Of a DNA stretch of 64,000 nucleotides, positions 1-13,100 are shown one piece after another. The stretch is taken from NCBI GenBank assembly GCA_028752905.1, contig JAQNBH010000008.1, positions 2,470,025-2,534,024 on the forward strand, given 5' to 3'. The notes under the pieces are model-generated. The model did not search any database, was not told the DNA's origin, and saw nothing but the letters and a program-made list of their open reading frames with translations. Within the stretch, counting starts at the first letter, position 1. Each line of letters begins with the position of its first letter. The translations under genes and the position numbers were made by a program. Origin of the DNA: Cladorhizidae sp. MBARI D1340-BT2 (taxonomy: Eukaryota > Porifera > Demospongiae > Poecilosclerida > Cladorhizidae).

Positions 1-282
1 ATGGTAGGTCATCAACGTTTCCACATCCCGAAATACAATCTCTCCTATTTCCAACAGCGACATGCTTTCAGAAGTGATTCTATCTGCAATACTCAGAAGT
101 GATTCTATCTGCAATACCCTCATTACCCTCATTAATGTCTTCAAAGGATAGTAATACTCTCATTAATGTCTTCAAAGGATGATAGTTCATTAACACCATG
201 CTTTTAGTTAATTATTTTTTTCCAGATAATTATACGCGCACGATTTTCAAGGGTCTACTGGCCGTATATGTGAATTGATCCC
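1..282. other. Intronic sequence without a recognised gene
   Basis: All three forward frames were read for the missing start of the zinc finger and none matches. Short duplicated segments are visible (agaagtgattctatctgcaa twice near 83-116, cattaatgtcttcaaagga twice near 132-182). It is probably the 3' part of an upstream intron of the USP44-like gene. Confidence 0.5.
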
Positions 283-1029
283 ACATCCAAGCCCAACAAC
301 TGGAGTGTACCTTAGCTCACATCCAAGCCCAACAACTGGAGTGAACTTAGCTCACATCCAAGCCCAACAACTGGAGTGGCTCACATCCAAGCCCAACAAC
401 TGGAGTGTACCTTAGCACACATCCAAGCCCAACAACTGGAGTGTACCTTAGCACACATCCAAGCCCAACAACTGGAGTGTACCTTAGCTCACATCCAAGC
501 CCAACAACTGGAGTGTATCTTAGCTCACATCCAAGCCCAACAACTGGAGTGTACCTTAGCACACATCCAAGCCCAACAACTGGAGTGTACCTTAGCACAC
601 ATCCAAGCCCAACAACTGGAGTGAACCTTAGCTCACATCCAAGCCCAACAACTGGAGTGAACCTTAGCACACATCCAAGCCCAACAACTGGAGTGTACCT
701 TAATAGCTCACATCCAAGCCCAACAACTGGAGTGTACCTTAGCACACATCCAAGCCCAACAACTGGAGTGTACCTTAGCACACATCCAAGCCCAACAACT
801 GGAGTGTATCTTAGCACACATCCAAGCCCAACAACTGGAGTGTACCTTAGCACACATCCAAGCCCAACAACTGGAGTGAACCTTAGCACACATCCAAGCC
901 CAACAACTGGAGTGTATCTTAGCTCACATCCAAGCCCAACAACTGGAGTGTACCTTAGCACACATCCAAGCCCAACAACTGGAGTGAACCTTAGCTAACA
1001 TCCAAGTCCAACAACTGGAGTGAACCTTA
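283..1029. repeat. 36-bp minisatellite, about 21 copies
   Basis: Unit of 36 bp built of ACATCCAAGCCCAACAACTG followed by GAGTGTACCTTAGCAC. Variants differ at gtgtac/gtgaac and gcaca/gctca. One unit is shortened near 377 and one has a 3-bp insertion near 702. Because 36 is a multiple of three and no stop falls in several frames, long open frames appear on both strands; they are artefacts. It ends about 95 bp before exon a. Confidence 0.95.
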
Positions 1030-1125
1030 CAATATGTCACTCTGTAATAAGTGAAATACCCCACTTTTATTGATATCTCGGCGAGTATGGCAGCTTTATG
1101 ATTCTGTTTGCTCTTGTCCCCTCAG

Positions 1126-1166
1126 CATCCTGTTGCCGTGGAAGTCAACCACAAATATGTGCACTG
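1126..1166 (+). CDS. USP44: USP44-like exon a: part of the UBP zinc finger
   Basis: A 41-bp microexon between a pyrimidine-rich acceptor (ctcttgtcccctcag) and a GTATGT donor. It reads [13 protein letters not shown] plus the first two bases of a Cys codon, and corresponds to the HPVALEV...YVFC stretch of the human USP44 UBP zinc finger. The zinc-binding Cys codon is split: TG here and C at 2165 across a 998-bp intron. The preceding exon, with the zinc finger start and the initiator Met, is not visible in bases 1-1125. Confidence rests on the exact phase match and the residue similarity on both sides. Confidence 0.85.
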
Positions 1167-4100
1167 GTATGTGTGACTCAGTATCTACTCCATCATGTCT
1201 TGTCCTCAATGTTCCCCTTATCATTATCTCCTCTGCACCCACCCCTCTCCCCCACCCCACACATACACTAATGCATATACACATGCATTAATGCACATAT
1301 TTACACACATTAATGCATATACACACATCATTAATGCATACACAAATACATTAATCTTATATACACACACATTAACGCATATACACATGCATTAATGCAC
1401 ATATTTACACACATTAATGCATATACACACATCATTAATGCGTATGCAAATACATTAATCCTATATACACACACATTAATGCATATATGTACACATGATT
1501 AATGCACATTTACACACATTAATGCATATACACACATCATTAATGCATACACAAATACATTAATCATATTTACACACATCAATGCATATACACACATCAT
1601 TAATGCATACACAAATACATTAATCCTATATACACACACATTAATCATATACACATGCATTAATGCACATATTTACACACATTAATGCATATACACACAT
1701 CATTAATGCATACACAAATATATACATTAATCCTATATACACACACATTAATGCATATACACATGCATTAGTGCACATATTTACACACATTAATGCATAT
1801 ACACACATCATTAATGCGTATACAAATACATTAATCCTATATACACACACATTAATCATATACACATGCATTAATGCACATATTTACACACATTAATGCA
1901 TATACACACATCATTAATGCGTATACAAATACATTAATCCTATATACACACATTAATGCATATACACATGCATTAATGCACATATTTACACACATTAATG
2001 CATATACACACATCATTAATGCATACACAAATACATTAATCATATATACACATACATTAATGCACATATTTACACACATTAATGCATATACACATCATTA
2101 ATGCATACACACATCATTAATGCTTAATTCACATACACACACACACACACACACATACACACAGCTATTTATGTGATGACTATGTGATGACTGACAACTC
2201 TGCTGGCGACATAAGTTTGGTGCAGTCTCTGTTGGAACAGGTTGCCTCCCAAAGCTACAGTGCCTCCTGTTCCAGAAGTGGGCGTATCATCAGACCGGCA
2301 CAAAATCGGTTTACTCGCTCTGAGAGTCGTATCGAGGCGGCCAGTGACCGTGCAGCTGACCAGCGATATACAGCCCTCTGTCACTGGCGGTAAGGGACAT
2401 GCACTCACTTGCCAGTAGATGTCAATTGGAGTGCGATTATAATGAGCGCTCGTCAAGTCTCTTGTCAAGACTGTGAATAGCAGGCACGCAACTCAACACT
2501 GTGAATAGCAGGCACATTGGGATTGGGTGGAAGTTGGGGGCGACCTTTTCCTCTTTAATCCCTCCCCTCCTCCCACTCCACTCCCCCTCCACTCCCCCTC
2601 CTCCCACTCCACTCCCCCTCCTCCCCACTCCCACTCCACTCCCCTCCTCCTCCCACTCCCCCTCCTCCCACTCCACTCCCCCTCCTCCTCCCCTTCCTTT
2701 TCCTCTTCCCCTCTCGTCGAATGTGCTGCAGGTATTCGCAGCTTGCAAGAGCCTTCAACATGTGGCGCTGTGTTGTGATGGCCAGCAAGCGCAACAAAAA
2801 CACACACACTAATAAAGAAGTGACCGCACCCACATGCAAGAAGAGTGGGAGGAGGAAGCTCTTGACACCTGGCATGACAGGCTTCCGTAACCTTGGCAAC
2901 ACATGCTATATGAATGCTGTTCTTCAGTCTCTCAGGTACATGCATATTAATGAGAGTTACCATGGTTACAGTCACACCTTTCTACATTATATGGTATGCA
3001 GTCACCTGTTCCTCTTCAGAGACTGTTTTAGAAAACTCCTCCCACAGTGCCACGCCCTCTCTCAAGCCGTGGCTACACTTCCAATGCCAGTGAAGCGTGC
3101 TGTGTACACCCGTCAGACCACGGTTGAGTGTTTCCGACATATCACCACGGCACCGGCCAGTCAAGCTCGGAGAACGACCAGGCTAAGCACTCAAGAAGGC
3201 AAGGAGGCGGGGCTTAGTGATGTGCAGGGTGGGCGGTTTCTCGGTGACCATGCACCTAGTGCCCATGCACCCAGTTCCCAATCGGATCTCAACCAGTGAG
3301 TTATCAAGTAGGACTGTCATATATAAGCTATTGTTATGTTGCCATGACAATAGTACATAGTGTAATGCTCCAGGTTAATTATCATTTTGAATTAAAGGGA
3401 CACACCCACAGTATCCACATGACATTGCATGCGAGTTCATTTACATTTTTGGTTTGTCTGCCATGACATTCAAAATAGTTCCATGCGAGTAGTTTACTGC
3501 AATCTTGTTGCATTCCTACGCATGTTGTTGCATTCCTACGCATGTTGTTGCATTCCTACGCAAGCTGTTGCATATCTACGCATCTTGTTGCATTCCTGCG
3601 CATGTTGTTGCATTCCTACGCATGTTGTTGCATTCTTATGCATGTTGTTGCATTCCTACGCATGTTGTTGCATTCCTACGCATGTTGTTGCATTCTTATG
3701 CATGTTGTTGCATTCCTATGCATGTTGTTGCATTCCTACGCATCTTGTTGCATTCCTACGCATGTTGTTGCATTCCTACGCATGTTGTTGCATTCCTACG
3801 CATGTTGTTGCATTCTTATGCATGTTGTTGCATTCCTACGCATGTTGTTGCATTCCTACGCATGTTGCATTCCTACGCATGTTGTTGCATTCCTACGCAT
3901 GTTGTTGCATTCCTACGCATGTTGTTGCATTCCTACGCATGTTGTTGCATTCCTACGCATCTTGTTGCATTCCTACGCATGTTGTTGCATTCCTACGCAT
4001 CTTGTTGCATTCCTACGCATGTTGTTGCATTCCTACGCATGTTGTTGCATTCCTACGCATGTTGTTGCATTCCTACGATCTTGTTGCATTCCTACGCATG

Positions 4101-7100
4101 TTGTTGCATTTCTATGCATGTTGTTGCATTCCTACGCATGTTGTTGCATTCCTACGCATGTTGTTGCATTCCTACGCATGTTGCATTCCTACGCATGTTG
4201 TTGCATTCCTACGCATGTTGTTGCATTCCTACGCATCTCGTTGCATTCCTACGCATGTTGTTGCATTCCTACGCATGTTGTTGCATTCCTACGCATGTTG
4301 TTGCATTCCTACGCATGTTGTTGCATTCCTACGCATGTTGTTGCATTCCTACGCATGTTGTTGCATTCCTGCGCATGTTGTTGCATTCCTGCGCATGTTG
4401 TTGCATTCCTGCGCATGTTGTTGCATTCCTGCGCATGTTGTTGCATTCCTGTGCATGTTGTTGACTTCCTGCGCATGTTGTTGCCTTCCTGCGCATGTTG
4501 TTGCATTCCTACGCATGTTGTTGCATTCCTACGCATCTTGTTGCATTCCTACGCATGTTGTTGCATTCCTATGCATGTTGTTGCATTCCTACGCATCTTG
4601 TTGCATTCCTACGCATGTTGTTGCATTCCTATGCATGTTGTTGCATTCCTACGCATGTTGTTGCATTCCTACGCATCTTGTTGCATTCCTACGCATGTTG
4701 TTGCATTCCTACGCATGTTGTTGCATTCCTACGCGTGTTGTTGCATTCCTTCGCATGTTGTTGCATTCCTACGCATGTTGTTGCATTCCTACGCATCTTG
4801 TTGCATTCCTACGCATGTTGTTGCATTCCTACGCATGTTGTTGCATTCCTACGCGTGTTGTTGCATTCCTACGCATGTTGTTGCATTCCTACGCGTGTTG
4901 TTGCATTCCTTCGCATGTTGTTGCATTCCTACGCATGTTGTTGCATTCCTACGCATGTTGTTGCATTCCTACGCATGTTGTTGCATTCCCACGCATGTTG
5001 TTGCATTCCCATGCATGTTGTTGCATTCCCACGCATGCTGTTGCATTCCTACGCATGTTGTTGCATTCCTACGCATCTTGTTCCATTCCTACACATCTCG
5101 TTGCATTCCTACGCATGTTGTTGCATTCCTACGCATGTTGTTGCATTCCTGCACATCGGTGTACACTTTCCAGAGGTCACATTATTGGCCACAAACTAGG
5201 GAAGAATCTGGAAGAAGCCACCGAGGTCGGAGAAAGAGGTTTAGTAAATCATCAGGCACGTGCCTATAGCTGTTGCCCTCAACCACAGTTATCACTTGGA
5301 TAGGGCACATGCTTACATCAGGCACGTGCCTATAGCTGGTGCCCTCGACCACAGTCAACACTTGGATAGGGCACGTGCCTGATAGCACGTGCCTATAGCT
5401 GGTGCCCTCGACCACAGTCATCACTTGGATAGGGCACATGCTTACATCAGGCACGTGCTTATAGCTGGTGCCCTCGACCACAGTCATCACTTGGATAGGG
5501 CACGTGCTTACATCAGGCACGTGCTTATAGCTGGTGCCCTCGGCCACAGTCATCACTTGGATAGGGCGTATACATCAACGTCATCTCTGGGGGGGGGGAG
5601 TGTGGCAAAGTCCACCGTAGGAAGTTCCAAAGTGGACCCCAAAAAACCTTGCTGGGACGTGGTGCCAGTTAGAGGAAAAAGGGACTAATATTACAATAAC
5701 CTTGTCAATAATCAACTTGGAATTGTATTCTCTCGACGTTTTAACTAGAAACTCGAGCCTTCATCAGGAATAATGATTGTTTCAAGCAGATGCTCTAGCC
5801 TTCATCAATTGTTTCGAGCAGATGCTCTAGCCTTCATCAAGAATAATGATTGTTTCGAGCAGATGCTCTAGCCTTCATCAAGAATAATGATGTGTTTCGA
5901 GCAGATGATCTAGCCTTCATCAAGTTTCGAGCAGATGCTCTAGCCTTCTTCATCAAGAATAATGGTTGTTTCGAGCAGATGATCTAGCCTTCATCAAGAA
6001 TAATGATTGTTTCGAGCAGATGCTCTAGCCTTTATCAGGAATAATGATTGTTTCGAGCAGATGCTCTAGCCTTCATCAGGAATAATGTATGACTGTAACA
6101 AACATTCTGGTTGAGGTACTGGAGCAAGCAAGAGGCGTTGTTGCTATGCACACTGTGACAAGGCAGGCTGCAGCCCCAGAGCAAAACTCCTGAGCTCTTG
6201 CCATGAATTTGATCCCCCTCTTGGCCAGGAATTCATGCTGTGCATAAGGACATAACATGCTGCAGCCATAGATGCATCACCTGCTATTGCCCAGGACATT
6301 CTCTCTCTCTCAAGAGCAGGTTTTCTGGTAACTATTTGCAGCATATTAGATGTGCACAAAAGTATTGCATGCTAGCCAAAAAGTGACCATTCCTCTGATG
6401 CTTTTGGGCTTAGCACCTGCCGCAGGTTTATACACCCAAAGAACATATGCATAAGCCTGCCAAAAGGCGTTACCCTCTCCCCCTGGCCACACCCCTCTGA
6501 GAGCTCCCATTGAGAAAAAGAAGCAGACAGAAATGGTCAAGAGAAATATGAAGCTGATCCTGGTGCTGTATTAATGAGTGGATGTGTTAGTGTAGTTGGT
6601 GCTGTATTAATGAGTGGATGTGTTAGTGTAGTTGGTGCTGTATTAATGAGTGGATGTGTTAGTGTAGTTGGTGTTGTATTAATGAGTGGATGTGTTAGTG
6701 TAGTTGGTGTTGTATTAATGAGTGGATGTGTTAGTGTAGTTGGTGTTGTATTAATGAGTGGATGTGTTAGTGTAGTTGGTGTTGTATTAATGAGTGGATG
6801 TGTTAGTGTAGTTGGTGTTGTATTAATGAGTGGATGTGTTAGTGTAGTTGGTGTTGTATTAATGAGTGGATGTGTTAGTGTAGTTGGTGTTGTATTAATG
6901 AGTGGATGTGTTAGTGTAGTTGGTGCTGTATTAATGAGTGGATGTGTTAGTGTAGTTGGTGTTGTATTAATGAGTGGATGTGTTAGTGTAGTTGGTGCTG
7001 TATTAATGAGTGGATGTGTTAGTGTAGTTGGTGTTGTATTAATGAGTGGATGTGTTAGTGTAGTTGGTGTTGTATTAATGAGTGGATGTGTTAGTGTAGT

Positions 7101-10100
7101 TGGTGTTGTATGAATGAGTGGATGTGTTAGTGTAGTTGGTGCTGTATTAATGAGTGGATGTGTTAGTGTAGTTGGTGCTGTATTAATGAGTGGATGTGTT
7201 AGTGTAGTTGGTGCTGTATTAATGAGTGGATGTGTTAGTGTAGTTGGTGCTGTATTAATGAGTGGATGTGTTAGTGTAGTTGGTGCTGTATTAATGAGTG
7301 GATGTGTTAGTGTAGTTGGTGTTGTATTAATGAGTGGATGTGTTAGTGTAGTTGGTGCTGTATTAATGAGTGGATGTGTTAGTGTAGTTGGTGCTGTATT
7401 AATGAGTGGATGTGTTAGTGTAGTTGGTGCTGTATTAATGAGTGGATGTATTAGTGTAGTTGGTGTTGTATTAATGAGTGGATGTGTTAGTGTAGTTGGT
7501 GTTGTATTAATGAGTGGATGTGTTAGTGTAGTTGGTGCTGTATTAATGAGTGGATGTGTTAGTGTAGTTGGTGTTGTATTAATGAGTGGATGTGTTAGTG
7601 TAGTTGGTGTTGTATTAATGAGTGGATGTGTTAGTGTAGTTGGTGCTGTATTAATGAGTGGATGTGTTAGTGTAGTTGGTGTTGTATTAATGAGTGGATG
7701 TGTTAGTGTAGTTGGTGCTGTATTAATGAGTGGATGTGTTAGTGTAGTTGGTGCTGTATTAATGAGTGGATGTGTTAGTGTAGTTGGTGCTGTATTAATG
7801 AGTGGATGTGTTAGTGTAGTTGGTGCTGTATTAATGAGTGGATGTGTTAGTGTAGTTGGTGCTGTATTAATGAGTGGATGTGTTAGTGTAGTTGGTGTTG
7901 TATTAATGAGTGGATGTGTTAGTGTAGTTGGTGCTGTATTAATGAGTGGATGTGTTAGTGTAGTTGGTGTTGTATTAATAAGTGGATGTGTTAGTGTAGT
8001 TGGTGTTGTATTAATGAGTGGATGTGTTAGTGTAGTTGGTGCTGTATTAATGAGTGGATGTGTTAGTGTAGTTGGTGTTGTATTAATGAGTGGATGTGTT
8101 AGTGTAGTTGGTGCTGTATTAATGAGTGGATGTGTTAGTGTAGTTGGTGTTGTATTAATGAGTGGATGTGTTAGTGTAGTTGGTGCTGTATTAATGAGTG
8201 GATGTGTTAGTGTAGTTGGTGTTGTATTAATGAGTGGATGTGTTAGTGTAGTTGGTGCTGTATTAATGAGTGGATGTGTTAGTGTAGTTGGTGCTGTATT
8301 AATGAGTGGATGTGTTAGTGTAGTTGGTGCTGTATTAATGAGTGGATGTGTTAGTGTAGTTGGTGCTGTATTAATGAGTGGATGTGTTAGTGTAGTTGGT
8401 GTTGTATTAATGAGTGGATGTGTTAGTGTAGTTGGTGTTGTATTAATGAGTGGATGTGTTAGTGTAGTTGGTGTTGTATTAATGAGTGGATGTGTTAGTG
8501 TAGTTGGTGCTGTATTAATGAGTGGATGTGTTAGTGTAGTTGGTGTTGTATTAATGAGTGGATGTGTTAGTGTAGTTGGTGTTGTATTAATGAGTGGATG
8601 TGTTAGTGTAGTTGGTGTTGTATTAATGAGTGGATGTGTTAGTGTAGTTGGTGCTGTATTAATGAGTGGATGTGTTAGTGTAGTTGGTGCTGTATTAATG
8701 AGTGGATGTGTTAGTGTAGTTGGTGTTGTATTAATGAGTGGATGTGTTAGTGTAGTTGGTGTTGTATTAATGAGTGGATGTGTTAGTGTAGTTGGTGCTG
8801 TATTAATGAGTGGATGTGTTAGTGTAGTTGGTGCTGTATTAATGAGTGGATGTGTTAGTGTAGTTGGTGCTGTATTAATGAGTGGATGTGTTAGTGTAGT
8901 TGGTGCTGTATTAATGAGTGGATGTGTTAGTGTAGTTGGTGCTGTATTAATGAGTGGATGTGTTAGTGTAGTTGGTGCTGTATTAATGAGTGGATGTGTT
9001 AGTGTAGTTGGTGCTGTATTAATGAGTGGATGTGTTAGTGTAGTTGGTGCTGTATTAATGAGTGGATGTGTTAGTGTAGTTGGTGTTGTATTAATGAGTG
9101 GATGTGTTAGTGTAGTTGGTGCTGTATTAATGAGTGGATGTGTTAGTGTAGTTGGTGTTGTATTAATGAGTGGATGTGTTAGTGTAGTTGGTGCTGTATT
9201 AATGAGTGGATGTGTTAGTGTAGTTGGTGTTGTATTAATGAGTGGATGTGTTAGTGTAGTTGGTGCTGTATTAATGAGTGGATGTGTTAGTGTAGTTGGT
9301 GCTGTATTAATGAGTGGATGTGTTAGTGTAGTTGGTGTTGTATTAATGAGTGGATGTGTTAGTGTAGTTGGTGCGTGTATTAATGAGTGGATGTGTTAGT
9401 GTAGTTGGTGTTGTATTAATGAGTGGATGTGTTAGTGTAGTTGGTGCTGTATTAATGAGTGGATGTGTTAGTGTAGTTGGTGTTGTATTAATGAGTGGAT
9501 GTGTTAGTGTAGTTGGTGCTGTATTAATGAGTGGATGTGTTAGTGTAGTGGTGTTGTATTTATGAGTGGATGTGTTAGTGTAGTGTGGTGCTTGTATTAA
9601 TGAGTGGATGTGTTAGTGTAGTTGGTGTTGTATTAATGAGTGGGATGTGTTAGTGTAGTTGGTGTTGTATTAATGAGTGGATGTGTTAGTGTAGTTGGTG
9701 CTGTATTAATGAGTGGATGTGTTAGTGTAGTTGGTGTTGTATTTATGAGTGGATGTGTTAGTGTAGTTGGTGCTGTATTAATGAGTGGATGTGTTAGTGT
9801 AGTTGGTGTTGGTATTAATGAGTGGATGTGTTAGTGTAGTTGGTGCTGTATTAATGAGTGGATGTGTTAGTGTAGTTGGTGTTGTATTATGAGTGGATGT
9901 GTTAGTGTAGTTGGGTGTGTTTAATGAGTGGATGTGTTAGTGTAGTTGGTGTGTATTAATGAGTGGATGTGTTAGTGTAGTGGTGTTGTATTAATTGAGT
10001 GGATGTGTTAGTGTAGTTGGTGCTGTATTAATGAGTGGATGTGTTAGTGTAGTGGTGTTGTATTATGAGTGGATGTGTTAGTGTGTTGGTGTGTATTAGG

Positions 10101-13100
10101 TGGGATGTGTTAGTGTAGTTGGTGCTGTATTAATGAGTGGATGTGTTAGTGTAGTGGTGGCTGTATTAATGAGTGGGATGTGTGTTGAGTGTAGTGTGGT
10201 GTTGTATTAATGAGTGGATGTGTTAGTGTAGTTGGTGTTGTATTAATGAGTGGATGTGTTAGTGTAGTTTGGTGCTGTATTAATGAGTGGATGTGTTAGT
10301 GTAGGTTGGTGGTGGTATTAATGAGTGGATGTGTAGTGTAGTTGGCTGTATAATGAGTGGATGTGTTAGTGTAGTTGGTGTTGTATTAATGAGTGGATGT
10401 GTTTGTGTAGTTGGTGTTGTATTAATGAGTGGATGTGTTAGTGTGTTGGTGCTGTATTAATGAGTGGATGTGTTAGTGTAGTTGTGGTGCTGTATTAATG
10501 AGTGGATGTGTTAGTGTAGTTGGTGCTGTATTAATGAGTGGATGTGTTAGTGTAGTTGGTGCTGTATTAATGAGTGGATGTGTTAGTGTAGTTGGTGTTG
10601 TATTAATGAGTGGATGTGTTAGTGTAGTGTGGTGTTGTATTAATGAGTGGATGTGTTAGTGTAGTTGGTGCTGTATTATGAGTGGATGTGTTAGTGTAGT
10701 TGGTGTTGTATTAATGAGTGGATGTGTTAGTGTAGTTGGTGCTGTATTAATGAGTGGATGTGTTAGTGTAGTTGGTGTTGTATTATGAGTGGATGTGTTA
10801 GTGTAGTTGGTGTGTATTAATGAGTGGATGTGTTAGTGTAGTTGGTGCTGTATTAATGAGTGGATGTGTTAGTGTAGTTGGTGCTGTATTAATGAGTGGA
10901 TGTGCTAGTGTAGTTGGTGCTGCTATTAATGAGTGGATGTGTTAGTGTAGTTGGTGCTGTATTAATGAGTGGATGTGTTAGTGTAGTTGGTGTTGTATTA
11001 ATGAGTGGATGTGTTAGTGTAGTTGGTGCTGTATTAATGAGTGGATGTGTTAGTGTAGTTGGTGCTGTATTATGAGTGGATGTGTTAGTGTAGTTGGTGC
11101 TGTATGAATGAGTGGATGTGTTAGTGTAGTTGGTGCTGTATTAATGAGTGGATGTGTTAGTGTAGTTGGTGTTGTATTAATGAGTGGATGTGTTAGTGTA
11201 GTTGGTGCTGTATTAATGAGTGGATGTGTTAGTGTAGTTGGTGCTGTAGTTAATGAGTGGATGTGTTAGTGTAGTTGGTGCTGTATTAATGAGTGGATGT
11301 GTTAGTGTAGTTGGTGTTGTATTAATGAGTGGATGTGTTAGTGTAGTTGGTGTTGTATTAATGAGTGGATGTGTTAGTGTAGTTGGTGCTGTATTAATGA
11401 GTGGATGTGTTAGTGTAGTTGGTGCTGTATTAATGAGTGGATGTGTTAGTGTAGTTGGTGCTGTATTAATGAGTGGATGTGTTAGTGTAGTTGGTGCTGT
11501 ATTAATGAGTGGATGTGTTAGTGTAGTTGGTGCTGTATTAATGAGTGGATGTGTTAGTGAGTTGGTGCTGTATTAATGAGTGGATGTGTTAGTGTAGTTG
11601 GTGCTGTATTAATGAGTGGATGTGTTAGTGTAGTTGGTGTTGTATTAATGAGTGGATGTGTTAGTGTAGTTGGTGCTGTATTAATGAGTGGATGTGTTAG
11701 TGTAGTTGGTGCTGTATTAATGAGTGGATGTGTTAGTGTAGTTGGTGCTGTATTAATGAGTGGATGTGTTAGTGTAGTTGGTGTTGTATTAATGAGTGGA
11801 TGTGTTAGTGTAGTTGGTGTTGTATTAATGAGTGGATGTGTTAGTGTAGTTGGTGCTGTATTAATGAGTGGATGTGTTAGTGTAGTTGGTGCTGTATTAA
11901 TGAGTGGATGTGTTAGTGTAGTGGTGTTTGTATTAATGAGTGGATGTGCTAGTGATTTGGTGCTCTATTAATGAGTGGATGTGTTAGTGTAGTTGGTGTT
12001 GTATTAATGAGTGGATGTGTTAGTGTAGTTGGTGCTGTATTATGAGTGGATGTGATTAGTGTAGTTGGTGTTGTATTAATGAGTGGATGTGTTAGTGTAG
12101 TTGGTGCTGTATTAATGAGTGGATGTGTGTTAGTGTAGTTGGTGTTGTATTAATGAGTGGATGTGTTAGTGTAGTTGGTGCTGTATTAATGAGTGGATGT
12201 GTTAGTGTAGTTGGTGCTGTATTAATGAGTGGATGTGTTAGTGTAGTTGGTGCTGTATTAATGAGTGGATGTGCTAGTGTATTTGGTGCTGTATTAATGA
12301 GTGGATGTGTTAGTGTAGTTGGTGCTGTATTAATGAGTGGATGTGTTAGTGTAGTTGGTGTTGTATTAATGAGTGGATGTGTTAGTGTAGTTGGGTGCTG
12401 TATTAATGAGTGGATGTGTTAGTGTAGTTGGTGTTGTGTTAATGAGTGGATGTGTTAGTGTAGTTGGTGTTGTATTAATGAGTGGATGTGTTAGTGTAGT
12501 TGGTGTTGTGTTAATGAGTGGATGTGTTAGTGTAGTTGGTGCTGTAATAATGAGTGGATGTGTTAGTGTAGTTGGTGCTGTATTAATGAGTGGATGTGTT
12601 AGTGTAGTTGGTGTTGTATTAATGAGTGGATGTGTTAGTGTAGTTGGTGCTGTATTAATGAGTGGATGTGTTAGTGTAGTTGGTGCTGTATTAATGAGTG
12701 GATGTGTTAGTGTAGTTGGTGCTGTATTAATGAGTGGATGTGTTAGTGTAGTTGGTGCTGTATTAATGAGTGGATGTGTTAGTGTAGTTGGTGCTGTATT
12801 AATGAGTGGATGTGTTAGTGTAGTTGGTGCTGTATTAATGAGTGGATGTGTTAGTGTAGTTGGTGCTGTATTAATGAGTGGATGTGTTAGTGTAGTTGGT
12901 GTTGTATTAATGAGTGGATGTGTTAGTGTAGTTGGTGCTGTATTAATGAGTGGATGTGTTAGTGTAGTGGTGCTGTATTAATGAGTGGATGTGTTAGTGT
13001 AGTTGGTGCTGTATTAATGAGTGATGTGTTAGTGTAGTTGGTGCTGTATTAATGAGTGGATGTGTTAGTGTAGTTGGTGCTGTATTAATGAGTGGATGTG

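Noticed and set aside
1..282. The missing first exon of the zinc finger
   Set aside because: None of the three frames gives the Cys/His pattern of a UBP finger; the HAFRSD stretch near 60-80 is too weak.
2721..3299. A single 192-codon gene with an uninterrupted frame
   Set aside because: The frame includes a 66-bp intron that lacks stops; only its removal restores the family motif LSHL, and the frame begins inside an intron.
283..5155. CRISPR-like regular arrays
   Set aside because: Units are head-to-tail with no unique spacers, no Cas genes, and the host gene is eukaryotic.
3429..5303. Cys-rich open frames of up to 624 codons in three forward frames
   Set aside because: A 20-bp unit without a stop in any frame gives the same protein period in all three frames, which is not how coding selection looks.
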